Part shown: piece after piece, positions 33,481 to 42,147 of the stretch
Layout of the letters: every line of letters begins with the position of its first letter
Position numbering within the stretch: position 1 is the stretch's first letter
Assembly (NCBI GenBank): GCA_965249815.1
Contig: CBDFMV010000003.1
Location: 3,100,001-3,164,000, forward strand
Direction: 5' to 3'
DNA length: 64,000 nt
Source of the DNA: JAJAZB01 sp965249815
Lineage (GTDB): Bacteria > Bacteroidota > Bacteroidia > Cytophagales > Spirosomataceae
The notes under the pieces: model-generated
What the model saw: the letters and a program-made list of their open reading frames with translations, nothing else
Databases searched by the model: none
What the model was told of the DNA's origin: nothing
Made by a program: the position numbers and the translations under genes

Positions 33481-34545
33481 TCAGGCCAGAATGGTTGGCG
33501 GTACGCCGCCGTTGGCGTCGAGTTGGTCGAAGTACTGCTTTGCTTCCGCCTTGCCCCGCGCAAACATCCCCCGCATTTCTACCGGGTCGAAGCGCAGCCC
33601 GCCCGGTCCGCCGCCCAGCGGCGTGGTCGGGCGGATGATGTGGATGCGGGTGACTTTGCCGCCCGGAAACGGGTTCGGAGCGCCGGGCGGGTTGAGCAGC
33701 GCGGCAATCTGCGCGGCGGGCAGCCCGGCGGCCTGCATCTGCGCCTGCACCGCCAGCCAGTAGTTGGTGCCCCGGCTGCGGAGGTCGGGCACGCGCACGT
33801 CGTTGAGGTTCACGTCTTCCGAGAAAATGTCGATGGTGCGTTGCAGCACGCCGATGAGGTCGCTGGGTTTGATGCTGTCGTCGGTTTCGTGGGTTTCGGG
33901 CGTCAGCAGGATGGCCAGGATTTCGTCGGCTCCGGCGTCGAGGGCCACCTGAATGGCGGCGTATTCGCGCACGCCGCCGTCCACGTAATGCCGGGGCGGC
34001 ACCGCCGGGGCCGAGCGAAAGCGAATGGGCCGCATGAAAAAAGGCTGGTGGGCCGAGGCCCGGATGGCGTCCACGAGGTCGTCGCGGCTGGCGATGGTCT
34101 GGGTGTTGTAATGGGGTGGGTTGGCGGGCAGCGGGCGCGAGGTGAACAGCCGCAGTTCGCCGGTTTGCAGGCAAACGCCCGTCAGGCCCACCAGCAGCGC
34201 CGGGTCGGTAATGAGGCCGAAGCGCACCGGGTTGAACACCGTGTCGATGAGGGTATCGAGGCCGGTGCTGTCGAACAGGTGGCCTTTCTGGAGCAGCGCC
34301 AGGCCGTTGTGCATCACCAGCAACTCGCCGGTGGTGGTGCCGGTGTAAAACGCCCGGAGCAGGTCAAGATCGCTGGTGGAGGCCAGCGGCACGATGAGCG
34401 CCCCGGTGCTCGTGCCGAAGTATTGTTCAAACGTAAACTGCCCGCCCGCGAAAAATTCCGGGCGGGATTCTTTCAAAAACTCAAGAACCCCCACGGCGTA
34501 GGCACCCTTGCACCCGCCACCGCTCACGACCAGCGCTTTTTTCAT
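33481..34545 (-). CDS. patatin-like phospholipase
   Basis: The 354-residue protein has the patatin catalytic set: oxyanion loop SGGGCKGAYAVGVL near 8, nucleophile GTSTGALI (GxSxG) near 47 and the dyad Asp in YVDGGVREYAA near 190. It hydrolyses acyl esters of lipids, probably in the cytoplasm as no signal peptide is present. Length and order fit bacterial patatins. A second patatin of the same size class is at 45900-46985, so the genome has at least two. It precedes a barrel-type gene by 29 bp on the same strand. Confidence 0.88.
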   Translation of the reverse strand: MKKALVVSGGGCKGAYAVGVLEFLKESRPEFFAGGQFTFEQYFGTSTGALIVPLASTSDLDLLRAFYTGTTTGELLVMHNGLALLQKGHLFDSTGLDTLIDTVFNPVRFGLITDPALLVGLTGVCLQTGELRLFTSRPLPANPPHYNTQTIASRDDLVDAIRASAHQPFFMRPIRFRSAPAVPPRHYVDGGVREYAAIQVALDAGADEILAILLTPETHETDDSIKPSDLIGVLQRTIDIFSEDVNLNDVRVPDLRSRGTNYWLAVQAQMQAAGLPAAQIAALLNPPGAPNPFPGGKVTRIHIIRPTTPLGGGPGGLRFDPVEMRGMFARGKAEAKQYFDQLDANGGVPPTILA

Positions 34546-34574
34546 GACGATTGGTTTTTAAAAAACGGCGGAGG

Positions 34575-35114
34575 TTATTCGTCTTCGGTGCGGCGGTAAT
34601 TCGGGCGCAGAAAGTTGTAGCCGATGCCCAGTTGCCCCCAGGTGGACTGGTGCCCGTAATCGCGGTGAACTTTCAGCGTCAGGCTGGCGCTCTGGAGGAT
34701 TTCGAGTGTGATGCCACCGCCGAGGAGCCGGACGTTGTCGCTGCCCCAGAGGTGTTCGGCGAACAGGTGCAGGTTGGCCAGCCGGATGCCATCGGGCAGG
34801 GAACCCACTTTCACCTGGAGTTTGTCGGTCAGCAGTAGCGCGGCCTTCGGACCAGCGTAGCCCACCCAGCGGTCGGCGGTGTAGGCGGCACCCAGCGTGG
34901 CGCCGAGCCGCAGGTGGTGCAGCACGACCGTGGCCTGCGGACTAACCTGGGCCGAAAACAGGGCCTGGGATTTTTGCGAAGAAAACCCCATCGCCGCTTC
35001 GAGGGGCAGCACCGCCCGTTTCGAGAATTCCTGGTAATCGTCGGCCTGCGCCCAGGCCAGCGCCGGGAAAAGTAAGCCCGCCAGCGCGAGCAGGTGGCAG
35101 CAAAAACGTTTCAT
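34575..35114 (-). CDS. exported beta-barrel-like protein of unknown family
   Basis: The 179-residue product has a signal peptide (MKRFCCHLLALAGLLFPALAWAQ). The mature part alternates hydrophobic and polar residues with repeated LxLxLxG-like strands and aromatic turns (VGYAGPKAALLLTDKLQVKVG, WGQLGIGYNFL), consistent with an 8-stranded outer-membrane barrel. It stands upstream of the patatin gene, 29 bp away. I do not recognise the family. Confidence 0.65.
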   Translation of the reverse strand: MKRFCCHLLALAGLLFPALAWAQADDYQEFSKRAVLPLEAAMGFSSQKSQALFSAQVSPQATVVLHHLRLGATLGAAYTADRWVGYAGPKAALLLTDKLQVKVGSLPDGIRLANLHLFAEHLWGSDNVRLLGGGITLEILQSASLTLKVHRDYGHQSTWGQLGIGYNFLRPNYRRTEDE

Positions 35115-35332
35115 GGCTTACGGAGTTTATCCAACGCCCGGTAAGTTTACGAGAAATGCCCGCTGACAAACGCTTGAGGGTCAGAAAATTATTTAACGGT
35201 AAAAAGCGACCAGGACGGGCTATCGAATAGAATCGCAAAACCGGTGCGAAAAGCTCCGCATCGCGTACTGGCACCGTTTTAGCGCTCAGATCGGAGAAAT
35301 TCCCGACACGCCCGATAGCCCCTATTTTTTTT

Positions 35333-36082
35333 ATGAAACTTACCGCGCTGGCGACCCGCCTCGCCGCTTTTTTTGCCACCGAACGCTACCCGTCCGAGGA
35401 GCAGGGAGGCGTGTTCCGACCCGCCGACCGGCCCGTGCAACGCCTCGGCCTCGCCCTCGAACCGGTTGCTGGTTTGGCCGAATGGGTCGCCGCCGAACGG
35501 CTGGATGCCCTGTGGCTGCACCGGCCCTGGCAACTGGATCTGGCCACCCTGCCGCCGGACCTGGGCGTGCTGGCCCACCACCTGCCCTTCGACGAAACCC
35601 TCACGCTGGGCTGCAACCCGCACCTGGCCGCCGCGCTGGGGTTGGGAACATTGGAAGAACTCGGTTACAAACAGGTGCCCGATCTGCCGCCGAGGGCCAT
35701 CGGAATGCTGGGCGACGCGCCCACGCTGGCGTTTGGGACGTGGTTGCGGAAACTGGAGGCTGTTTTCGGCGGTTGCGAATCGTTTTACGCCGGAGGGGAA
35801 CTCGACATCAGCCGGGTGGCCGTGGTCGGGGCCATGACCGACGCCCTCGTGCGCGAAGCCGTCGAACGCGGCGCGCAGTTGTACCTGACGGGGCAGTTTC
35901 GCCAACCCGCCCGCCGCGTGGTGGAAGAAACGGGCCTGAGCGTGGTCGCTACCGGGCACCGGCGGAGCGAAGAATGGGGCCTGCGGGCGCTGGCCGACGT
36001 GATCCGTACCCGCTGGCCGGAACTGACCGTGGCGGTTTACCCCAATTTTTTGACCAACTCGGCTGAAATGCTCTCGGCGTAG
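35333..36082 (+). CDS. Nif3-like dinuclear metal protein
   Basis: The 249-residue protein resembles the Nif3/YbgI family: the C-terminal half has VGAMTDALVREAVERGAQLYLTGQFRQ and VVATGHRRSEEWGLRALADVI with the His/Glu that hold a dinuclear metal in family members. The N-terminal half is shortened and partly diverged (HHLPFDETL keeps the His pair). Family function is unsettled; GTP cyclohydrolase-like activity has been suggested for some members. Its last 46 bp overlap the 3' end of the convergent gene at 36037, so the two mRNAs would be antisense there. Confidence 0.8.
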   Translation: MKLTALATRLAAFFATERYPSEEQGGVFRPADRPVQRLGLALEPVAGLAEWVAAERLDALWLHRPWQLDLATLPPDLGVLAHHLPFDETLTLGCNPHLAAALGLGTLEELGYKQVPDLPPRAIGMLGDAPTLAFGTWLRKLEAVFGGCESFYAGGELDISRVAVVGAMTDALVREAVERGAQLYLTGQFRQPARRVVEETGLSVVATGHRRSEEWGLRALADVIRTRWPELTVAVYPNFLTNSAEMLSA

Positions 36083-36330
36083 GTGCCGTAGGCGTTGACC
36101 ATCACGCCTCTCACGCCCTGATGCGACGAAATGGCGTACACCACGGCTTCGTCGGCGGGGTCGGTTTCGCCCTCGAAGCGGTGCGTTTCGTTCACCTCAA
36201 AGTCGGCGGGGTGCAGTTTCAAATCAAGGGCGGCACAACTGATGAAATCGGGCGAAAGGCTGAAATCCTCGCGGTAGCCACGGGCGTGCAGGCCCTCGAC
36301 GGCTTCGGAAACGGTGGTGTAGGTTTGCAT
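36037..36330 (-). CDS. small protein of the Bacteroidota group often labelled phosphoribosylpyrophosphate synthetase
   Basis: The 97-residue protein is read from MQTYTTVSEAVEGLHARGY (ATG 36330). The pattern GYREDFSLSPDFISC, LHPADFEVNETHRFEGETDPADEAVVYAISS and VMVNAYGTYAESIS is that of a small, well-conserved Bacteroidota protein. It lacks any PRPP-binding motif and is far too short for a PRPP synthetase, so that common label is probably wrong. It overlaps the convergent Nif3-like gene by 46 bp and lies 23 bp downstream of the CvfB-like gene, probably in its operon. Confidence 0.75.
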   Translation of the reverse strand: MQTYTTVSEAVEGLHARGYREDFSLSPDFISCAALDLKLHPADFEVNETHRFEGETDPADEAVVYAISSHQGVRGVMVNAYGTYAESISAELVKKLG

Positions 36331-36353
36331 GGGAAAAGGGTTGGGGGGTGGCA

Positions 36354-37196
36354 CTACTCGTCTTCCAGCAGAAAAATCCCGTCGTCCTGGAGGCGAATCC
36401 GGCGCTCGCGGTACAGCGCGCCGATGGCTCGTTTGAAATTCTTCTTGCTCATTTCCAACTGATTATAAATCAGCGTGGGTTCGCTGGCGTCGGTTAGGGG
36501 TAGAAAACCACCGTTTTCGCGCAGGGACTTCAGAATAAGCGCGGTGTTCGCATCGACCACCTGGTGGTAACCCTGTGGCTGGAGGCTCACGTCGATGGTT
36601 TTGTCGTCGCGAAGGGCCTTGACGTACCCCGTCACTACCGAACCGATGCGCAGGGGCTGGAAAATTTCGTTGGCGTAAATCAACCCCCGGTAGCGGTGGT
36701 CGAGAATCACGTTGAACCCCAAATCGCTGCGCTCGTACACCAGCGCCCGAACCTGCTGCCCGACGGCCAGTTCCAGCGCGTCGTATTCCAGGTACCGGTT
36801 CACCTTGCACGTCGCGACGAGGCGCGCGGTTTCGCGGTCGAGGCGCAGGTACACCACCACCCACTGGCCCACCTTCAGCGGCTCGTTTTGCTCCCGAAAC
36901 GGCACGAGCAGGTCTTTTTCGAGGCCCCAATCCAGAAACGCCCCGAACGGACTGGTCGCCGTCACCTGCAAATACCCGAATTCGCCCAGTTGCAGCGCCG
37001 GTTCGAGCGTGGTCGCCACGATGCGGTCTTCGGAATCGGTATACACGAACACCTCAATGGAATCACCTTCCTTGAGGTCGTCGGCCACGTATTTGTTGGG
37101 CAGCAACACGTCTTCGCCCTCGTCATCGCCGAGAAACATCCCGACGCTGGTGTGGCGCAGGGCGGTGAGCGTGTTTTTTTTGCCGATGAAAATCAT
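36354..37196 (-). CDS. CvfB-like S1-domain RNA-binding protein
   Basis: The 280-residue protein follows the CvfB plan: three S1-type beta domains (LRHTSVGMFLGDDEGEDVLLPNKYV; FGYLQVTATSPFGAFLDWG; LGFNVILDHRYRGLIYANEI) and a C-terminal winged helix (YNQLEMSKKNFKRAIGALYRERRI). CvfB of staphylococci binds RNA and affects virulence gene expression; here a general RNA role is likely. It lies 18 bp downstream of the sugar dehydrogenase gene and 23 bp upstream of the small Bacteroidota protein, forming a leftward operon. Confidence 0.88.
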   Translation of the reverse strand: MIFIGKKNTLTALRHTSVGMFLGDDEGEDVLLPNKYVADDLKEGDSIEVFVYTDSEDRIVATTLEPALQLGEFGYLQVTATSPFGAFLDWGLEKDLLVPFREQNEPLKVGQWVVVYLRLDRETARLVATCKVNRYLEYDALELAVGQQVRALVYERSDLGFNVILDHRYRGLIYANEIFQPLRIGSVVTGYVKALRDDKTIDVSLQPQGYHQVVDANTALILKSLRENGGFLPLTDASEPTLIYNQLEMSKKNFKRAIGALYRERRIRLQDDGIFLLEDE

Positions 37197-37214
37197 GCGT
37201 GTGGGTGGGAAAAC

Positions 37215-38495
37215 TCACTTGCCTTTGTACGCAATCCGGTAGATGGTTCCGGCCAGATCGTCGGCCACGTACAGCGCGCCGTCGGGTCCCTGGGCCAGGC
37301 CGCAGGGCCGGTGCTGCACGGGGCCGGTGGGTTTGACGAGGTCGGTACCGGCGAAATTATCGGCAAAAATCTCCCAGGTACCCGACGGCTTGCCGTTTTT
37401 AAACGGCTGAAACGCAACGAGGTAGCCTTTGCGCAGTTCGGTGGATTGCCCGTGGAAGGCAATGAACGCGCCGTTCCGGTATTTGGCCGGGAAGCCGTTC
37501 GCGGCCCCGGAGTTGCCGGTGTAAAAGAGCAGGTCGTTCGGCCCGAGGTGGGCCGGAAACGCAGCAACGGGGTCGAGGGCTTTTTCGCCGCCGGTTTTCT
37601 TACCGTCGCCGCCGTACTCCGGGGCCAGAATTTTCTTTTTCTGAAACTGGTCGTAGTACACGTAGGGCCAACCGGCATCCGCGCCTTTTTTCAACTCGTA
37701 CATCGTTTCGGCGGGCAGTTCGGCGCTTTGTTTGGGCGTGTAGTACTGCGGGTAGAAATCGTGAAACTGCCCCCGCCCGTGCTGCATCACGAACAGCGAA
37801 TTGGTTACAGAATTCCAGTCGAGCCCCACCACGTTTTTCAGGCCGCTGGCGTATTTCACGCCCTCGGCGTAGCTCTGCCGGAGTTTGTTGGTTTTAAACT
37901 GCCAGATGCTGGCCGCCGAATCGAGGATGGGGCAGGGCATCAGGCCTTTGCCGGTGCCCGCTTCCCGGCAGGCGTCGCTCCACGAGGCCACGTTGACGTA
38001 CAGGTTGTCGGCGTTGTCCACGGCAATGGATTTCGCCTTGTCGCGGTCTTTCACCAGCAGCCCCGTCACGATTTCTTCCGGTGCGTTGGGGTCGAGCACT
38101 ACGTCTTTTTCGTTCAGCCGGTAGCGGAACACGCCGCTGTTCGAGGAGGCGTAGAGGTAGCCGTTTTTGATCAAAATGCCCGTTCCGGGGTAGTCGCCGA
38201 AGCCGGTCTGCTGGTCGGCCACGCCGTCGCCGTTGGTGTCGGTGAGTTGGTAAATGCCCTTGCCGTCTTTTTCCTTCGCCAGTTTCACGAACACCGTCCC
38301 GGTTTTGCTGACCGTCAGGTGCCGGGCCGCGCCGAGGTCTTCGGCAAAGACGGTCGCCGAAAAACCGGCGGGCAGCGTGAGGTTGGCCGGGGTGGCGGCT
38401 TTCTGAACCGGCGGGTCGGCGCGGAAGACCCAGGAAAGGCTGATTCCCGCCAAGAGCAGCAGGCTAATGACGAAGGGAAACGATGGTTTTTTCAT
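37215..38495 (-). CDS. exported PQQ-dependent sugar dehydrogenase-like propeller
   Basis: The 426-residue protein has an uncleaved-anchor or signal segment (MKKPSFPFVISLLLLAGISLSWVF) and a sorbosone dehydrogenase-type propeller: LPAGFSATVFAEDLGAARHL, GLKNVVGLDWNSVTNSLFVMQHGRGQ, DAGWPYVYYD, AFPAHLGPNDLLFYTGN, FIAFHG and PTGPVQHRPCGLAQGPDGALYVADD. A cysteine pair (DACREAGTGKGLMPC) may make a disulphide. It heads the operon with the CvfB-like gene. The substrate is unknown. Confidence 0.87.
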   Translation of the reverse strand: MKKPSFPFVISLLLLAGISLSWVFRADPPVQKAATPANLTLPAGFSATVFAEDLGAARHLTVSKTGTVFVKLAKEKDGKGIYQLTDTNGDGVADQQTGFGDYPGTGILIKNGYLYASSNSGVFRYRLNEKDVVLDPNAPEEIVTGLLVKDRDKAKSIAVDNADNLYVNVASWSDACREAGTGKGLMPCPILDSAASIWQFKTNKLRQSYAEGVKYASGLKNVVGLDWNSVTNSLFVMQHGRGQFHDFYPQYYTPKQSAELPAETMYELKKGADAGWPYVYYDQFQKKKILAPEYGGDGKKTGGEKALDPVAAFPAHLGPNDLLFYTGNSGAANGFPAKYRNGAFIAFHGQSTELRKGYLVAFQPFKNGKPSGTWEIFADNFAGTDLVKPTGPVQHRPCGLAQGPDGALYVADDLAGTIYRIAYKGK

Positions 38496-38542
38496 GTAAA
38501 AAAGAGGTAGTAATCGATGTATCTGATTGGATCAGGATCGTT

Positions 38543-38580
38543 ATGCTGAACCGCAGCGGCGGACCGCTGCGGTTCAGCAT
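38543..38580. repeat. 17-bp-stem palindrome (ATGCTGAACCGCAGCGG type)
   Basis: The arm 38543-38559 is the exact complement of 38564-38580 around CGGA. No T run follows, so it is a dispersed palindrome rather than a clear terminator, lying between the dehydrogenase start and the DUF6265 stop. Confidence 0.75.
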
Positions 38581-38591
38581 GACGATTCCGA

Positions 38592-39110
38592 TTACCGAGC
38601 CGGTTTAAAGACGAACAAATCGCTCCATTTCCATTGGCCGTCCGCCCGGGTGGCGCGGGCCACCGCCAGCACCGAGCCGGGGCGTTTTTCCCAGACCACG
38701 CGGAGTGGGTCGCCGCCGATTTTTTCCAGCAATACCCGCTCCTTGCCCAACTCCACGACCGCGTACTGGTCGAAAGCGTCTTTTTCTTCGCGGCCCGTCA
38801 GGCCGGGGTTGAAGTGCTTCACCCGGAGCGTCACGTTCGGCCCGGTTTGCTCCACCACCAGAATTTCGTACATCGTGGCCTTGCCCTCGGTCATCATCCG
38901 CATCGAACCGAGCAGGTTGTTGCCCTCGGGGGCCGACCAGAACGCCTCGACCGAGCCGCCGAATGAGGCCGTGCCCGTCCAGTGCCCGGTCAAAAACCCG
39001 AGGTCGGTGGTTTTGGCGGGCAGGGGCGAAGTTTGGGCGAAAAGGCCAACCGAAAGACTCGTCAGCCAGGCAAAAAGAACGAGGCAGGGGCGCAGGGGCA
39101 CGGTTTTCAT
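38592..39110 (-). CDS. exported DUF6265 protein
   Basis: The 172-residue protein has a signal peptide (through LFAQ) and the DUF6265 lipocalin-like pattern: LGFLTGHWTGTASFGGSVEAFWSAPEGNNLLGSMRMM, then YEILVVEQTGPNVTLRVKHFNPGL and LLEKIGGDPLRVVW. Homologues are uncharacterised periplasmic proteins. It is monocistronic. Confidence 0.83.
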   Translation of the reverse strand: MKTVPLRPCLVLFAWLTSLSVGLFAQTSPLPAKTTDLGFLTGHWTGTASFGGSVEAFWSAPEGNNLLGSMRMMTEGKATMYEILVVEQTGPNVTLRVKHFNPGLTGREEKDAFDQYAVVELGKERVLLEKIGGDPLRVVWEKRPGSVLAVARATRADGQWKWSDLFVFKPAR

Positions 39111-39199
39111 AGGGTTGAGGAAACAGAATTAAGCGCGCAAGTAACGGGTTTTTCGCCCGTAGCGCAAGCGGTCCGTTCCGGCAAAAACCGAGAAACTCC

Positions 39200-39622
39200 A
39201 TGAAAATTCTTCGTTCCCACCCCGACTTGTTCAGCCGTTTCCCAATCCCGGTCTCCCCAGCACTTAGCCACGCGGTTGGATTGGCGTGGGCGTTGAGCGG
39301 GCTGTTGGCCTGCACGCCCAACGCCCAGCCAGGCACATGTCGGCTGCGGCTTTACGTGGGCGAAATCAAAGAGGTGGCGTTGCGCAGTCCCGCTGACACC
39401 AGCGCGCAACTGCTGGCGGTTTCCGAAAACAAAGAAGTTGTGGACATCTCCCGGCAAGAAGCGGTACACCAGCAGCCCACCGCCCTTCCGACCCGGCTGG
39501 TCTTCCTGCTGAAAGGCGTGACGGCAGGGAAAGCACGAGTTGTGTTTTCGGAAAAACCGGCGGGTTCGTTGGTGCCGGAACGTACCCGGAAATTCTACCT
39601 CGTGGAGGTGGTCAACAAGTAA
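39200..39622 (+). CDS. small exported protein, possibly a lipoprotein
   Basis: The 140-residue product has a hydrophobic stretch LAWALSGLLACTPNAQ near residues 28-43, which would be a lipobox (LLAC) only if translation starts late or the long polar front is tolerated. The rest is beta-rich (RLRLYVGEIKEVALRS, RLVFLLKGVTAGKARVVFSEKP, RKFYLVEVVNK), suggesting an Ig-like fold. I do not recognise the family. Codon use is like that of the neighbours. The start is uncertain. Confidence 0.55.
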   Translation: MKILRSHPDLFSRFPIPVSPALSHAVGLAWALSGLLACTPNAQPGTCRLRLYVGEIKEVALRSPADTSAQLLAVSENKEVVDISRQEAVHQQPTALPTRLVFLLKGVTAGKARVVFSEKPAGSLVPERTRKFYLVEVVNK

Positions 39623-39695
39623 GACCGGCTTTTCGCCAACGGCAGGCGTGATTCAGCCATCCGCATCCCGGACGAACGCCGATGAGGGGTCTTCT

Positions 39696-40565
39696 TTATT
39701 TCCCCCCGCTCACCGGATTCAGCAGCCTGAACGCATTGAAAACAGCCTGGTGGGTGATGGTCGCGTGGTCTTCCTGGGGTAAATAGTCGAAGTGAGTCGT
39801 CAGGAGTTTACCCGGTGCCGTGCGCAGTTTTTCGGCGAGTACATTCGCCTCTACTTCCATCACGTGGGGGACGGAAGTAGGCGCAAGCCCTTCTTTGCCA
39901 ACGCCGATGTACACGTCAGTCGGTTGTGAAACAGGAGTTTGTAAGTTATCGGATACCAACTTGAGTAGTGCGCCATTGTCCCACCACAGGCTTGGACTGA
40001 CGATGATGTATTTATTGAAAAGGGCTGGTTTCTTTACTAAAATTTCGGTCGCCAAAAGCCCGCCCAACGACTGCCCGATGATGGTTTTTGACGCGGTGGT
40101 TCTAAACCGTTTGTCAACATACGGTTGCAATTCTTTTTCGATAAAAGCGATGAAGTTTGCCGAATGGCCCGTGGTAGGAAAGCGTTTTTTATCATCTTCC
40201 ACCGTTGTTGGGTGGGTAAAATCGCGCCTCCGGTCCACGTTGGCAATGCCGACGACGATGGATTTGGGCACCCGGTTGATCCCAGGAAAGTTATTGAACT
40301 GAACCAGCCCAACGACGTGGATGAAGTCTTCATCCGCGGAACCATCGAGTAAATAAATGACCGGGTAACGTGCGGTGTCGGCCTGTTTGTACCCTTCCGG
40401 AAGGTAGATATTCAGTGTTCTCTTTTCTGCTAAGTGCGTCGAGTGCAGTTCCTCGATGATACCGAGAACGAAGGGTTTACTGGCGACCGGTTCCTCTACT
40501 TTAGCCGTTTGAGCGAACGTCAGGGATTGAAGACCAATGACGAATACTAAGATGCATTTCCTCAT
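39696..40565 (-). CDS. exported alpha/beta-hydrolase esterase
   Basis: The 289-residue protein is read from MRKCILVFVIGLQSLTFAQ (ATG 40565; signal peptide). It matches the esterase D / enterochelin esterase-like (Fes, YbbA) group: RTLNIYLPEGYKQADTARYPVIYLLDGSADEDF, SIVVGIANVDRRRDFTHPT, nucleophile elbow TIIGQSLGGLLATEIL (GxSxG), SPSLWWDNGALL and a late His in QEDHATITHQA. Likely substrates are siderophore or carbohydrate esters. It sits next to the AT-rich islet but is itself closer to genome composition. Confidence 0.87.
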   Translation of the reverse strand: MRKCILVFVIGLQSLTFAQTAKVEEPVASKPFVLGIIEELHSTHLAEKRTLNIYLPEGYKQADTARYPVIYLLDGSADEDFIHVVGLVQFNNFPGINRVPKSIVVGIANVDRRRDFTHPTTVEDDKKRFPTTGHSANFIAFIEKELQPYVDKRFRTTASKTIIGQSLGGLLATEILVKKPALFNKYIIVSPSLWWDNGALLKLVSDNLQTPVSQPTDVYIGVGKEGLAPTSVPHVMEVEANVLAEKLRTAPGKLLTTHFDYLPQEDHATITHQAVFNAFRLLNPVSGGK

Positions 40566-40652
40566 TTTTTTTCGACTGTTACAAGTTTGCTCGGAGAAAA
40601 ACACTTCGGATAGAAAATGTGCGCCGCTCTTCACCAACAGGATGAGACGAAA

Positions 40653-41396
40653 TTATATCAGATAAAATATGCAGTAAATCATTCCTAAGTTGAAGGAGGC
40701 ATGACAAAGTATTGCTCCTAAAATGGAACCCGACTGTTTTCTGAAAGCGAAAAACAAGAGGCTCACTAAAAACATACTTGCAACCCAAAGTAAAGCTGGC
40801 ATTGTAAAAAAACTCCACTTGTTATTGATGAAGACCAAACCGAAATGGGAAATATGAGTCAGGGCAAACGCAGAACTGTCAACGAGAGAAGCTTTTTGCT
40901 CCCCGATTGACTTTTCAAAACTTGCATGGACGATTCCTCGAAAGAACAATTCTTCCCCTATCGGACTAAACAGCATACCCGTTATGGCCATAATCCCAAA
41001 TAAGACGGCTTTGTCGTGTTGCTTTATTACGGCTGGTATTTTGTACGACTTGCCAATGTAGGTGTACCAATTTTCGTAGGAAGCTCCGTAAAGGATATGC
41101 CCTACCAGGTAAAGCAGAAAGCTAACCAGTAGCCCGGCAAAGAAAGCAATCAAAAGCCAGCGGTATTTTTTAGGCGACGTTAATCCGATTGCTTTTCGTC
41201 CAAACTTACTGAGAAATACAAACGGAGCCAGCGCAGAGACGACCATCACCAACCCAATAAAGCCATAATTTCCCGTCGCATTTGCATTCAAAACCAGAAT
41301 AAACCGGGGAACGCAAACGAGTACCAGTAAGAAAAACCCGAATTTCCAGTTAAACGTAAATACCCCTTGCCAATACGGTTTTAGTTCGTGTTCCAT
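40653..41396 (-). CDS. CPBP-family intramembrane protease
   Basis: The 247-residue membrane protein has seven to eight hydrophobic helices and the CPBP (Abi/CAAX-type) motifs: GEELFFRGIVHASF (EExxxR) near residue 145, a histidine in FALTHISHFGL and a third motif CHASFNLGM near the end. Such proteases process prenylated or bacteriocin-type peptides, and some act in immunity or phage abortive infection. The gene is visibly AT-richer than its neighbours, as is the gene 241 bp upstream, which suggests joint acquisition. Confidence 0.85.
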   Translation of the reverse strand: MEHELKPYWQGVFTFNWKFGFFLLVLVCVPRFILVLNANATGNYGFIGLVMVVSALAPFVFLSKFGRKAIGLTSPKKYRWLLIAFFAGLLVSFLLYLVGHILYGASYENWYTYIGKSYKIPAVIKQHDKAVLFGIMAITGMLFSPIGEELFFRGIVHASFEKSIGEQKASLVDSSAFALTHISHFGLVFINNKWSFFTMPALLWVASMFLVSLLFFAFRKQSGSILGAILCHASFNLGMIYCIFYLI

Positions 41397-41601
41397 TTGG
41401 GTTCAGGGGGAAAATCCATGTGTACCAGTTTTGCGGGTGGTCAATTGACTCGCATTCGACGCCGCGCCAGAGGCGCTTGAAATACGCATCACTCGCAAGA
41501 TGCGAGCGATTGCGGGAAATTTTAAGTGGTTAATTAACCGGCACTACTTCAAAGTCAAATAGTACTTTCATAAGATTTCCTGGTTAAAACTACCTTACTA
41601 A

Positions 41602-41623
41602 CCCAAACTCGCGCCAGTTTGGG
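41602..41623. repeat. REP-like palindrome with GCGCCAGTT core
   Basis: CCCAAACT (41602-41609) pairs with AGTTTGGG (41616-41623) across CGCGCC. A related but degraded string (CAGACTTGCGCCAGTTGGGGG) occurs at 50326-50346 next to the REP-associated transposase genes. It lies in a 241-bp spacer that also has a CTCGCA/TGCGAG hairpin near 41497. Confidence 0.6.
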
Positions 41624-41637
41624 GATAAAAAATTATA

Positions 41638-42132
41638 TCAAGAGTTTTGCGTAAGAAATTCTTGTAACTTTTTAGTAAGTTCTCCGGCACGAATTGCAAC
41701 TGAAGCTATTGTTTGAAAATCGATAAGGTCAATCGCGAAAGGGCCTGTGCCTTTCATTTGTTTGACATTTACAATACCCTGAACAGCTTGGCCTTCAGGA
41801 TTTACACCTTGAACCATTGGATTGTGAGCAATAGTATTCCGTGTTTCTGATAATTTAGATGCCTCGCCCCACAATAATTGCGATTCGTATTTTAATGAAT
41901 CTGTCCAAACGCCTCTTTTGATTAGTTGTTTAATTAAAATAATTCTCTTCGCAAAATTTAAATCAATTGATACATCATTGAGAATTTCATCTTTCGAAAA
42001 ATATTGTACCCAACGCAAGGATGTAAACTCTAAAAAACCGAAATTCAAGAAAACTCCCCCAATTGCATTTGCCCACTGTCGTTCTTGCTCAGCAGTTAGT
42101 AAAAAAGACTCGTTGGGCTTAAAGCTATCCAT
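41638..42132 (-). CDS. helical protein with HEPN-type RxxxxH motif
   Basis: The 164-residue protein is predicted almost all-helical. Residues near 118-123 read RNTIAH, the RX4H motif of HEPN ribonuclease domains, preceded by AKRIILIKQLIKRGVW and SKLSETRNT as in HEPN four-helix proteins. No MNT nucleotidyltransferase partner is adjacent. Its base composition is the most AT-rich of the window. HEPN proteins often are toxins or RNA-cleaving defence effectors, but inactive HEPN-like proteins are also frequent, so activity is only an inference. Confidence 0.55.
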   Translation of the reverse strand: MDSFKPNESFLLTAEQERQWANAIGGVFLNFGFLEFTSLRWVQYFSKDEILNDVSIDLNFAKRIILIKQLIKRGVWTDSLKYESQLLWGEASKLSETRNTIAHNPMVQGVNPEGQAVQGIVNVKQMKGTGPFAIDLIDFQTIASVAIRAGELTKKLQEFLTQNS

Positions 42133-42147
42133 ATTACTTAGGAGTTT

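Noticed and set aside
36037..36330. Annotation as phosphoribosylpyrophosphate synthetase
   Set aside because: The protein is about 97 residues and has no PRPP-binding loop or flag region; the label used in databases for such proteins is not supported by sequence.
41497..41530. Small CTCGCA/TGCGAG hairpin in the AT-rich islet spacer as a terminator
   Set aside because: The stem is only 6 bp, has no T run, and looks like another dispersed repeat fragment.
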